A stretch of 30,919 nt of DNA from an uncultured Erysipelotrichaceae bacterium. GTDB lineage: Bacteria > Bacillota_I > Bacilli_A > Erysipelotrichales > Erysipelotrichaceae. The position numbers were made by a program, and so were the translations under genes. Location of the stretch: contig CANDJN010000027.1 of NCBI GenBank assembly GCA_947385085.1, positions 1 through 30,919 of the forward strand, in the 5' to 3' direction. The notes under the pieces are model-generated. The model was given only the letters and a program-made list of their open reading frames with translations, was not told the DNA's origin and did not search any database. Position 1 is the stretch's first letter. Each line of letters begins with the position of its first letter. Shown in pieces: positions 7,295-13,733 of the stretch.

Positions 7295-7299
7295 ATAAT
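7271..7299 (+). promoter_or_regulatory. deoC promoter (consensus -35 and -10)
   Basis: TTGACA (7271-7276), 17 bases, TATAAT (7294-7299): perfect consensus at optimal spacing, with the operator palindrome filling the spacer. So strong a core would be expected to need tight repression. Start expected near 7306. Confidence 0.9.
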
Positions 7300-7308
7300 A
7301 GAGTCGGA

Positions 7309-7356
7309 AAGGAGCGATACATCGCATAGAATAGGATGTATCCAATGATAGAATGA
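7309..7356 (+). promoter_or_regulatory. deoC leader: strong SD, two mini-palindromes, 6-codon leader frame
   Basis: AAGGAG (about 7308-7313) is a strong ribosome site but lies some 40 bases before the deoC ATG. GCGATACATCGC (7314-7325) and GGATGTATCC (7334-7343) are short palindromes. The frame from the ATG at 7336 encodes MYPMIE, and its TGA (7354-7356) overlaps the deoC ATG (7353-7355). deoC has no good ribosome site of its own, so translation coupled through this leader frame is possible. If the first palindrome folds, it would bring AAGGAG to about 10 bases from the 7336 ATG. Confidence 0.35.
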
Positions 7357-8060
7357 AACAAGCAAAGGATATGAGTGTAAAAGAATTAGCGCGGTATATT
7401 GATTATTCAGTATTAAAGCCGGAATTTACGGAAGATGAAATCATTGAATTGACTAAGGATGGTGTAGCATTGGGCTGTGCAACAATCTGTATCAACCCTG
7501 CTTATATGGATTTGTGCGCACCGTATGTAAAAGGATCACAGACCAAGCTATGCCCGGTTTGCGATTTCCCATTTGGATGCAGCTCTACTGCATCTAAGGT
7601 TGCCCAGGCAAAGATTTTATGTGCCTATGAAAAGGATATTGTCGGTGAAATTGATGTGGTTGCGAACTTCGGTTTGATCCGCAGCGGTAAATATGATGCC
7701 GTGACTGCCGATTTGAAGGCTGTAGTTGATGTATGCCATGAAGCCGGATTCCCGGTAAAGGTGATCTTTGAGACCGATGCGTTAACGGAAGAACAAGTAC
7801 GCAAAACTTGTCATTGCTGTATCGAAGCAGGTGTTGATTTTGTGAAGACAAGCACCGGTTTCTTGACGGGACATGAAGCACATGGCGCAACCCCGGAAAT
7901 CATTCAGGTGATGATGGATGAAGTTAAGGGAAAATGCAAAATTAAAGGCAGTGGCTGCATTCGCACCCGTGAGCATTTCCTGAAATTGATTGATATGGGA
8001 ATTGATCGCATGGGAGTTGGATACAAGTCAGTTCCCGTGGTTCTCGATTTGAAGCGCTAA
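7353..8060 (+). CDS. deoC: Deoxyribose-phosphate aldolase
   Basis: A 235-residue class I aldolase (TIM barrel, DeoC type) that splits 2-deoxy-D-ribose 5-phosphate into acetaldehyde and glyceraldehyde 3-phosphate in the cytoplasm. Family motifs are YIDYSVLKPEFTEDEI near the start, VCDFPFG, EIDVVANFGLI and VDFVKTSTGF, which carries the Schiff-base lysine (K165). KGSGCIRT contains the second lysine (K198); relatives usually read K-x-SGG(I/V)RT, so Cys replaces a Gly here. The ATG at 7353 is the first in the frame after a stop at 7332 and has a weak ribosome site (see leader). The ATG at 7371 is a less likely alternative. Product glyceraldehyde 3-phosphate links it to the transketolase genes that follow. 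Confidence 0.95.
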   Translation: MKQAKDMSVKELARYIDYSVLKPEFTEDEIIELTKDGVALGCATICINPAYMDLCAPYVKGSQTKLCPVCDFPFGCSSTASKVAQAKILCAYEKDIVGEIDVVANFGLIRSGKYDAVTADLKAVVDVCHEAGFPVKVIFETDALTEEQVRKTCHCCIEAGVDFVKTSTGFLTGHEAHGATPEIIQVMMDEVKGKCKIKGSGCIRTREHFLKLIDMGIDRMGVGYKSVPVVLDLKR

Positions 8061-8085
8061 ATGACATAATAATAAACAATTGATG

Positions 8086-8120
8086 TACGCTGTCATCCAT
8101 AGGGTATGGCAGCGTATTTT
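8086..8120 (+). terminator. Terminator after deoC
   Basis: TACGCTGTCAT (8086-8096) pairs with ATGGCAGCGTA (8106-8116), an 11-bp stem with one G-U pair and a nine-base loop, followed by TTTT. The short T-run suggests moderate efficiency, so some read-through into the transketolase genes is possible. Confidence 0.65.
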
Positions 8121-8167
8121 ATGAGATTTCAATCATATAAAGATATAAATAAATGTACTTTTTATTG

Positions 8168-8173
8168 TATAAT
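8168..8173 (+). promoter_or_regulatory. -10 box of the transketolase operon promoter
   Basis: A perfect TATAAT lies 24 bases before the chosen ATG. No good -35 is seen (AT-rich, ATAAAT at 17 bases). A start near 8180 would exclude the earlier in-frame ATG at 8176. The AACGAGC operator of deoC is not repeated here. Confidence 0.5.
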
Positions 8174-8196
8174 AAATGGGACAAGGAGGAATCGGT

Positions 8197-9024
8197 ATGG
8201 TAGATTGGAAGGAATTAACAGAGCGAACCCGCAATATTCGCAAGAACATCGTTCGTATGGTATGCGCGGCACAGTCCGGACATCCGGGCGGCTCGTTATC
8301 AGCGGTAGAAATTTTAACAGCGATCTATTTCACCCAGATGAATTTGAATCAGGAAAACGTTGATGAGGTTAAGCGGGATAAATTCGTGCTGTCTAAGGGA
8401 CATGCCAGTCCGGTATTGTATGCGGTATTGGCAGAAAAGGGATTGATTGAGGAAAATGATTTATTGTCATTTCGTAAGATCAATTCACCCTTGCAGGGTC
8501 ATCCCAGCATGCGGATGGTAAAGGGCGTGGATATGTCCACCGGATCACTGGGGCAGGGAATTTCCGCTGCCGTGGGCATGGCGCTTGCCAATCAGGCTCA
8601 CAAGGATTCTTATCGTGTTTATGCCCTGTTAGGGGATGGTGAATGTGAAGAAGGTCAGGTGTGGGAGGCTGCGATGGCTGCCGCTCATTACCATCTGGAT
8701 AATTTGTTGGTATTTGTGGATCATAACGGTCTACAGATTGACGGCGAGGTTACAAAGGTGATGAATCCGACTCCGCTGGATGAAAAATTCAAAGCATTCG
8801 GCTGGAATGTGATCGTTTTGGAGGATGGAAACGATTTGAAACAGGTTGTAGAAGCGTGTGAAGCGGCCAAAACCGTAAAGGGGCAACCAACGGTTGTCAT
8901 TGCTAAAACTGTGAAGGGCAAGGGCGTTTCCTTTATGGAAAATCAAGCCGGATGGCATGGTGTAGCGCCAAGCCAAGAACAGTGTGAACAGGCGCTGGCA
9001 GAATTGGAAGGAGGAGCGGCATAA
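8197..9024 (+). CDS. Transketolase, N-terminal subunit
   Basis: A 275-residue protein corresponding to the thiamine-diphosphate (PP-domain) half of transketolase. Motifs are CAAQSGHPGGSLSAVEIL near residue 25, KGHASPVLYA, the cofactor/Mg motif LLGDGECEEGQVWEAAM at about 145-161, and the closing segment NQAGWHGVAPS. Together with the next gene it moves two-carbon ketol units between sugar phosphates (non-oxidative pentose phosphate pathway). AAGGAGG at 8182-8188 fits the ATG at 8197; an in-frame ATG at 8176 lies upstream of that site and of the expected transcript start. Its TAA overlaps the ATG of the C-terminal subunit gene by one base. Split transketolases are normal in many Bacillota and archaea. 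Confidence 0.93.
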   Translation: MVDWKELTERTRNIRKNIVRMVCAAQSGHPGGSLSAVEILTAIYFTQMNLNQENVDEVKRDKFVLSKGHASPVLYAVLAEKGLIEENDLLSFRKINSPLQGHPSMRMVKGVDMSTGSLGQGISAAVGMALANQAHKDSYRVYALLGDGECEEGQVWEAAMAAAHYHLDNLLVFVDHNGLQIDGEVTKVMNPTPLDEKFKAFGWNVIVLEDGNDLKQVVEACEAAKTVKGQPTVVIAKTVKGKGVSFMENQAGWHGVAPSQEQCEQALAELEGGAA

Positions 9025-9953
9025 TGGCAAAGATAGCGATGCGGGAAGCGTATGGAAACACCTTGGCGCAGATAGCCGCGCAGGATGATCACGTACTAGT
9101 GCTGGATGCCGATTTAACCGGATCCACTAAGACTGCCATCATGAAAAAGGCTTGTCCAGATCAACACTTTAACATGGGCATTGCCGAAGGCAATATGATG
9201 GGTGTGGCAGCCGGTATGGCAGCGCAGGGCAATGTCGTATTTGCGTCCAGCTTTGCGATGTTTGCGACAGGGCGTGCTTATGAACAGGTACGCAATTCGA
9301 TTGCCTACCCACGGTTAAATGTAAAAATCTGTGCCACCCATGCGGGCATTACCGTAGGTGAGGACGGCGCAAGTCATCAATCAATTGAAGATATTTCACT
9401 GATGCGAACTATTCCTAATATGACCGTGGTGGTCCCCGCTGACGCTTTTGCGACCAAAGCAGCCATTCAGGCGGTCTATCAACATAATGGGCCGTGCTAT
9501 GTACGCATGGGAAGAAGCGCTGTGGAAACCATCTATGATGAAGATAATGTGCCTTTTACGATTGGCAAGGGCAATGTGCTGCGTCAAGGAAAAAAGGTGG
9601 CCGTCATTGGCTGTGGTGTGATGGTCTATGAAGCGTTAAGAGCTTATGAAAAATTAAAACAGGCAGGGATGGAAATCACGGTTGTGGATATGCATACGAT
9701 CAAGCCAATTGACAGGGAACTGATTATCCAGTTGTCACAGGCGCATGATGTGATCATCACTGCGGAAGAACACAGCGTTATCGGTGGGCTGGGCAGTGCG
9801 GTGAGCGAGGTATTATCGCAGTATGCGCCATGCCGTCAGATCATGATGGGCATTCAGGATTGCTTTGGCGAAAGCGGTACACCGGATGCGTTAATGGCAA
9901 AGCACCATTTACGCTGTGAGGATATTGTCGCATTGGTAAAGGAATCATTCTAA
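9024..9953 (+). CDS. Transketolase, C-terminal subunit
   Basis: A 309-residue protein carrying the pyrimidine-binding and C-terminal domains of transketolase. Motifs are FNMGIAEGNMMGVAAGMA (with the Glu that activates the thiamine ring), FASSFAMFATGRAYEQVRN, THAGITVGEDGASHQSIED and the C-terminal EEHSVIGGLGSAV. It should form a heterotetramer with the N-terminal subunit. GGAGGAG precedes the ATG, which overlaps the previous stop as TAATG, so the two halves are translationally coupled and made in equal amounts. A single polypeptide cannot be intended, since stop and start are intact and in different frames. A bidirectional terminator follows. Confidence 0.93.
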   Translation: MAKIAMREAYGNTLAQIAAQDDHVLVLDADLTGSTKTAIMKKACPDQHFNMGIAEGNMMGVAAGMAAQGNVVFASSFAMFATGRAYEQVRNSIAYPRLNVKICATHAGITVGEDGASHQSIEDISLMRTIPNMTVVVPADAFATKAAIQAVYQHNGPCYVRMGRSAVETIYDEDNVPFTIGKGNVLRQGKKVAVIGCGVMVYEALRAYEKLKQAGMEITVVDMHTIKPIDRELIIQLSQAHDVIITAEEHSVIGGLGSAVSEVLSQYAPCRQIMMGIQDCFGESGTPDALMAKHHLRCEDIVALVKESF

Positions 9954-9962
9954 TAATCACAA

Positions 9963-9999
9963 ATACAGAAAAGGACACAAGACGTGTCCTTTTCTGTAT
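9963..9999. terminator. Bidirectional terminator
   Basis: ATACAGAAAAGGACAC (9963-9978), a five-base loop and GTGTCCTTTTCTGTAT (9984-9999) form a perfect 16-bp stem. The inner GGACAC/GTGTCC stem followed by TTTTCTG works in both directions, serving the transketolase operon (plus) and the small gene at 10026-10232 (minus). Confidence 0.9.
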
Positions 10000-10025
10000 C
10001 AATAGGAATCTTTTAGTAGTAAATA

Positions 10026-10232
10026 TTATACCAAAGTCAGTATGTGATCGCGATAATGTTTCACTACGTAGGCGACACGTTCTTCAATCGGCAGTAAAAA
10101 CAGCTGTGAATTCTGATAGGTTTCCTGAATCATTTTTTGAATGATCGCCTCTTGATGAATGTTGAGCTCGGTATGCGAAAGCACAAGCGATTCCAATATC
10201 ATACGGCGAATAAAAGTGTCAAAGCGAGTCAT
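10026..10232 (-). CDS. Small hypothetical protein
   Basis: A 68-residue cytoplasmic protein, apparently all-helical, with no membrane segment (for example RFDTFIRRMILESLVLSH, QEAIIQKMIQETYQNS, IEERVAYVVKHYRDHIL). I do not recognise the family. The ATG at 10232 is chosen because AAAGGAA precedes it by seven bases, whereas the upstream in-frame ATG at 10250 has none. It is convergent with the transketolase operon, shares its terminator, and is divergent from the PHP gene, with about 135 bases between the start codons. Codon use is like the neighbours, which favours a real gene. Confidence 0.6.
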   Translation of the reverse strand: MTRFDTFIRRMILESLVLSHTELNIHQEAIIQKMIQETYQNSQLFLLPIEERVAYVVKHYRDHILTLV

Positions 10233-10318
10233 AGTGATATTCCTTTCCATCGTTACTCTAATATATGCCCAACAGGCAAATTTCGTGCGCTTTAAGATGG
10301 TTTTTTCAACGTCACTTA

Positions 10319-10347
10319 TTTACAGAAATCGATAAGTGTGATATAAC
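10319..10347 (+). promoter_or_regulatory. Promoter of the PHP-family gene
   Basis: TTTACA (10319-10324), 17 bases, TATAAC (10342-10347); one mismatch in each hexamer. The expected start near 10354 gives a very short leader with GAGGTGA before the ATG at 10368. Confidence 0.75.
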
Positions 10348-10367
10348 TTGCGCATTGAGGTGATGAT

Positions 10368-11153
10368 ATGTATATTGACGGACATATTCATTTGGAAAAT
10401 GGACCGCTCACAGTGGAATATGCGATGACATTTGTGGAAGCTGCTATTACAGCCGGTATGGATGAAATACAAATTTTGGATCATACCCATCGCTTTATTG
10501 AATTTGCGCCGATGTATGAACGTTTAAAAAAGGCATCTTCTTTTCAAAAGGAATGGTTCGATAAAAAGCAGCTTCAGCCACTGTCGGATTACTTCGCTTT
10601 GATCAAAGAAATGAAGCATAAGGATTTGCCGTTGCGGGTAAAATGGGGCCTGGAGGTTTGTTTTGATCCGATGTATAAGGGTTTCCTAGGAAAGCTATTG
10701 CATCAGTATCCCTATGATTTTCTAATCGGTTCAATTCATTCCATCGATGGGCTTTTATACGATATGCCCTTTTCTAAAGAGATTTTATGGGATGTGCGTG
10801 ATGTGGATGAAATCTATCACCGTTATTATGAGATCATGGAGGAAATGATAGCTTCCGATTTGTTTACGCAGATCGGTCATCCAGATCAGCTGAAGCTCTT
10901 TCATCATGAGCCAACATATGATTTGACGAGCACCTATGAGCGAATCGCGCAATTAGCCAAGCAACATGATATCGCCATGGAAAACAACACTGGAATTCAT
11001 TATCGCTATCATCATGAGGATATGGGCACCAATGTACAGTTTTTGACCATATTAAAGCAGGCAGGAGTACGAATCATCACTGCCAGCGATGCACATCGCA
11101 GCGAAGATGTCGGAAGGGATATTAAAAAAATAACGATGTTAGGTGAAAAATGA
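10368..11153 (+). CDS. PHP-domain phosphoesterase, histidinol-phosphatase (HisJ/HisK)-like
   Basis: A 261-residue protein of the polymerase-and-histidinol-phosphatase superfamily. Metal ligands are recognisable in order: the HxH motif in DGHIHLENG (residues 4-12), DHTHRF at about 39-44, the Glu in WGLEVCFDP, the His in IGSIHSIDG, IGHPDQ, and the terminal ITASDAHRSEDVG with Asp and His. Members hydrolyse phosphate monoesters with a trinuclear metal centre. The overall layout resembles histidinol-phosphate phosphatase (histidine synthesis step 8), but no his genes lie nearby, so the substrate is uncertain. GAGGTGATGAT precedes the ATG. It is monocistronic between its own promoter and a downstream hairpin. 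Confidence 0.8.
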   Translation: MYIDGHIHLENGPLTVEYAMTFVEAAITAGMDEIQILDHTHRFIEFAPMYERLKKASSFQKEWFDKKQLQPLSDYFALIKEMKHKDLPLRVKWGLEVCFDPMYKGFLGKLLHQYPYDFLIGSIHSIDGLLYDMPFSKEILWDVRDVDEIYHRYYEIMEEMIASDLFTQIGHPDQLKLFHHEPTYDLTSTYERIAQLAKQHDIAMENNTGIHYRYHHEDMGTNVQFLTILKQAGVRIITASDAHRSEDVGRDIKKITMLGEK

Positions 11154-11158
11154 TTCAT

Positions 11159-11209
11159 AAAGTCATAGTCGATACCGATACAGAAAGGTGTTATGGAGTA
11201 TGACTTTTT
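11159..11209 (+). terminator. Probable terminator after the PHP gene
   Basis: AAAGTCATA (11159-11167) pairs with TATGACTTT (11199-11207), followed by T's to 11209. The loop is large (31 bases) with weak inner pairing, so confidence is moderate. Confidence 0.5.
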
Positions 11210-11230
11210 GTGTATTCTGTCATTAGAGGC

Positions 11231-11259
11231 TTAAAAATGTGATAATTTTATGGTATGAT
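11231..11259 (+). promoter_or_regulatory. Promoter of the S41 protease gene
   Basis: TTAAAA (11231-11236), 17 bases, TATGAT (11254-11259). The -10 is good and the -35 weak. Start near 11266. Confidence 0.5.
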
Positions 11260-11291
11260 TATACAGATGTTAAAAGATTGAGGTGTTGCAT

Positions 11292-12782
11292 ATGAAGGAT
11301 GAAAAGGATCAAGAGTTCATTCGTTATCATCAGATTCAACAAAAACCATCCGAGGGACAAAAAGACAATCAGGACGGACGCATCAAAAGCGCTATTGTCG
11401 TATGTTTCTGTATTGTATGCTTTCTTCTAGGCTATTTTATGAATGGCCTTTTGGATAATAATACGGTCACCTCAGATGCGGACTTTGGCAAGCTTGAACA
11501 GATTTATGCCACAATGATGGATCAGTGGTATTTCGGTAAAGAGGATAAAGACTTGCGTCAAACATTGTTGACCAATGCGATCAACGGCATGCTGGAAAAT
11601 GAGTATGATCCGCATACCATGTATATGGAGCCGGAGGAATACGAAAGCTTTGCCTCTTCCCTACAAGGGAATTTTGTCGGGATCGGTATTCAATATTATG
11701 AATTGAATGATAATACGTTTCTGGTGGAACGAGTGTTCAAGGGAAGCGGAGCAGAGGCCGGCGGAATGTTAAAGGGGGATGTCATTGTCGCAGTCGATGG
11801 AACAGAGGTCAGCGGCAAGGATATTGATGAAATATCAGCGATGATCAAAGGGGAAGAAGGCAGTAAGGTCATCATTACGGTGATGCGCGAGAATCAGAAA
11901 AAGGATTTGACCATTACCCGCAGTGTTGTCAATGATTCGGTTTACGGCTATGAAAAAGAAAATATCGGCATATTGGAAATCAACACGTTCGCGGAAACAA
12001 GCGGTGATGAGGTTGGAAAATATTTAGCGGAATTCAAAAAGCAGGGACTGAAGAAGCTGATTATTGATCTGCGCGGCAATGGCGGCGGCTATGTTACAGC
12101 GGCCATGCAGATCGCAAGCTATTTAATTCCCGAAAATGCCGTAGTATATAAGGAACAAGCAAAAGACGGTACGATCAGTGAACAGGTGGCATATGACGAT
12201 TATGAGCGCTATACCTTTGATAAAATCGTTGTTTTGATCAATGAGGATACGGCAAGCGCATCAGAGGTATTAACGAGCTGTTTGAAAGCTCAGGTGAAAA
12301 ATGTGACAACCGTAGGAGTAAAATCCTATGGCAAGGGAACCGTACAAATACCGATTACCTTTGAGGATGGTTCATCCTTTAAATATACGATTGCGGAATG
12401 GCTGACCCCGAAGGAGGAACATATTAACAACGTAGGTATCACTCCGGATGTCGTTGTCGAATTGGATAAAGCAATCAATACCGGTATTTTAGATATGGAA
12501 GAAGATGTATCCTATAAGGGCGACAGTGTTTCGGTATATGCCAAGCCGGTTCAGATCTATTTGAAATTTTTGGGCTATGGGGCAGATCGCGAGGATGAAT
12601 ATTTCTCTATCACATCCGCAAATGCCTTAAAGCGTTATCAAAGCGATCATAATCTGAAAGCAGACGGTGTCATCAATGCTGAAACGGTGCAAAGTCTGTT
12701 AAGCAGCTGTTCGCGTAAATGGCATGAGGAACAGGAAAAACTGGATTTACAGATGAATCGAGCATTGGAATTGTTAAAATAA
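11292..12782 (+). CDS. S41 carboxy-terminal processing protease (CtpA/CtpB type)
   Basis: A 496-residue exported serine protease. A cytoplasmic Lys/Gln-rich tail of about 35 residues precedes one membrane segment (IVVCFCIVCFLLGYFMNGLL). A PDZ domain lies at about 125-200 (VGIGIQYYELNDNTF, GMLKGDVIVAVDGTEV). The S41 catalytic domain contains LIIDLRGNGGGYV, the nucleophile Ser in TASASE (S322 by alignment to Tsp/CtpB) and the general-base Lys in SYGKGTVQ (K348). A peptidoglycan-binding-1 domain closes the protein (about 415-470: VQIYLKFLGYG, LKRYQSDHNLKADGVINAET). It cleaves exported proteins near the C terminus at the cell surface. AGGTG suits the ATG at 11292; the open frame begins at GTG 11283. 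The domain order is normal for Bacillota. Confidence 0.93.
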   Translation: MKDEKDQEFIRYHQIQQKPSEGQKDNQDGRIKSAIVVCFCIVCFLLGYFMNGLLDNNTVTSDADFGKLEQIYATMMDQWYFGKEDKDLRQTLLTNAINGMLENEYDPHTMYMEPEEYESFASSLQGNFVGIGIQYYELNDNTFLVERVFKGSGAEAGGMLKGDVIVAVDGTEVSGKDIDEISAMIKGEEGSKVIITVMRENQKKDLTITRSVVNDSVYGYEKENIGILEINTFAETSGDEVGKYLAEFKKQGLKKLIIDLRGNGGGYVTAAMQIASYLIPENAVVYKEQAKDGTISEQVAYDDYERYTFDKIVVLINEDTASASEVLTSCLKAQVKNVTTVGVKSYGKGTVQIPITFEDGSSFKYTIAEWLTPKEEHINNVGITPDVVVELDKAINTGILDMEEDVSYKGDSVSVYAKPVQIYLKFLGYGADREDEYFSITSANALKRYQSDHNLKADGVINAETVQSLLSSCSRKWHEEQEKLDLQMNRALELLK

Positions 12783-12794
12783 AAAGAAAGAATG

Positions 12795-12837
12795 AACCTC
12801 TCGTATTTGAACCATCAAATAAAGGAGGTTTGTTTTT
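12795..12837 (+). terminator. Terminator of the S41 protease gene
   Basis: AACCTC (12795-12800) with GAGGTT (12825-12830) encloses an inner perfect stem TATTTGA/TCAAATA (12804-12810 and 12815-12821, loop ACCA). TGTTTTT follows. Confidence 0.8.
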
Positions 12838-12993
12838 CAAATAACTAATAAAAATCTATGTTCAAATACTTTTAACTATTTTCAGTCAGCAGAACAGGCC
12901 AAAACAGGAAGTACTTAAGTATGAATATGAGCTTTATTGTGGTATTCTGTTAAAAATATAAATTGTAAGCAGATTTACAGGAGATGTTTAAAT

Positions 12994-13434
12994 ATGGTAT
13001 GGTTGAATTCCAGCGAGCATGCAAAACAGACATATAAAGAATTGAGGTTATATGCTTCGGAACATGAAAGAATTCGCTTGGACTTTAATCCACTAAGAAT
13101 TTCGGATGAACCGAACTGGAATCCAAAGTGGGAGGAATGGCATTGTTATGGTGAACCATTGAGAATTTATAAACAGGATTATGAACTCCTGCTTGAATAT
13201 TTTGATAAAGTGTATCCGATAAAAGATGCTTTTGATGGTACAATGGTATCAGGTTTTGATGTTTGCTTTGATAATTGGATAGGTGAAGAGAATTGGCAAC
13301 AAATAATTTCAGAAATTGAAAAAGACATGAATGATTTTTCTTATCGCGAAAAAGCTTTCTTTCAAAATTTTATCACATGGTTAACAGCCTCATTAAAATA
13401 TACAACGATTATTGTTGTAGAAGGTAATTTATAG
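12994..13434 (+). CDS. Orphan hypothetical protein, AT-rich
   Basis: A 146-residue acidic, aromatic-rich cytoplasmic protein with many Trp (PNWNPKWEEWHCYGEP, FDNWIGEENW). I do not recognise a family. There is no signal peptide or membrane helix. AGGAGA stands nine bases before the ATG at 12994; the open frame extends back to a TTG at 12937 without a ribosome site. Base composition is lower in G+C than the flanking protease and uvrB genes, suggesting transfer. Size, acidity and a coding remnant immediately downstream resemble orphan immunity genes of polymorphic toxin loci, but that is only an analogy; nothing in the sequence proves it. Confidence 0.65.
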   Translation: MVWLNSSEHAKQTYKELRLYASEHERIRLDFNPLRISDEPNWNPKWEEWHCYGEPLRIYKQDYELLLEYFDKVYPIKDAFDGTMVSGFDVCFDNWIGEENWQQIISEIEKDMNDFSYREKAFFQNFITWLTASLKYTTIIVVEGNL

Positions 13435-13481
13435 AACAGTTAGATAACAAGAAAACGGTTAAAAGCATATAGGACAAATGA

Positions 13482-13577
13482 AAGCGTCGTCCTCCGTGGC
13501 AAAAAACATGGAAACAAGATGAATTGCGTAATTATGATGAATTGTCTTTGATCAGTAAAGCGATTAAGCATCATTAA
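13482..13577 (+). pseudogene. C-terminal remnant of an unknown protein
   Basis: A frame opening right after a TGA (13479-13481) encodes 31 residues with protein-like character (RRPPWQKTWKQDELR, NYDELSLISKAIKHH) and ends at TAA 13575-13577. There is no start codon or ribosome site. It looks like the surviving 3' end of a gene related to the transferred segment before it. The rest of the 13435-13733 gap holds the uvrB promoter and nothing else I can name. Confidence 0.35.
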
Positions 13578-13681
13578 AAACGTATTGAAATGATAAGAGG
13601 AAAATGATTGAGATATGATCCATACCTTGATTTAGGAAATAGAAATTGAAAATCTTCACGTAATAAAATCATACAAATTCA

Positions 13682-13710
13682 TTGTTTTTCCTCGTCAAAT
13701 AGGATAAACT
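13682..13710 (+). promoter_or_regulatory. Possible uvrB promoter
   Basis: TTGTTT (13682-13687), 17 bases, TAAACT (13705-13710); both hexamers are imperfect. No LexA box (CGAACnnnnGTTCG type) is visible nearby. Confidence 0.4.
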
Positions 13711-13733
13711 AATCGTGCGAAAGGATGATGATC

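Noticed and set aside
12851..12961. Stop-free stretch of about 36 codons (QNRPKQEVLKYEYELYCG) between the protease terminator and the orphan gene
   Set aside because: No start codon, no ribosome site and no family; possibly another fossil, but too short to claim.
13682..13733. SOS (LexA) box upstream of uvrB
   Set aside because: No CGAAC/GTTCG-type inverted repeat is present in the upstream region.
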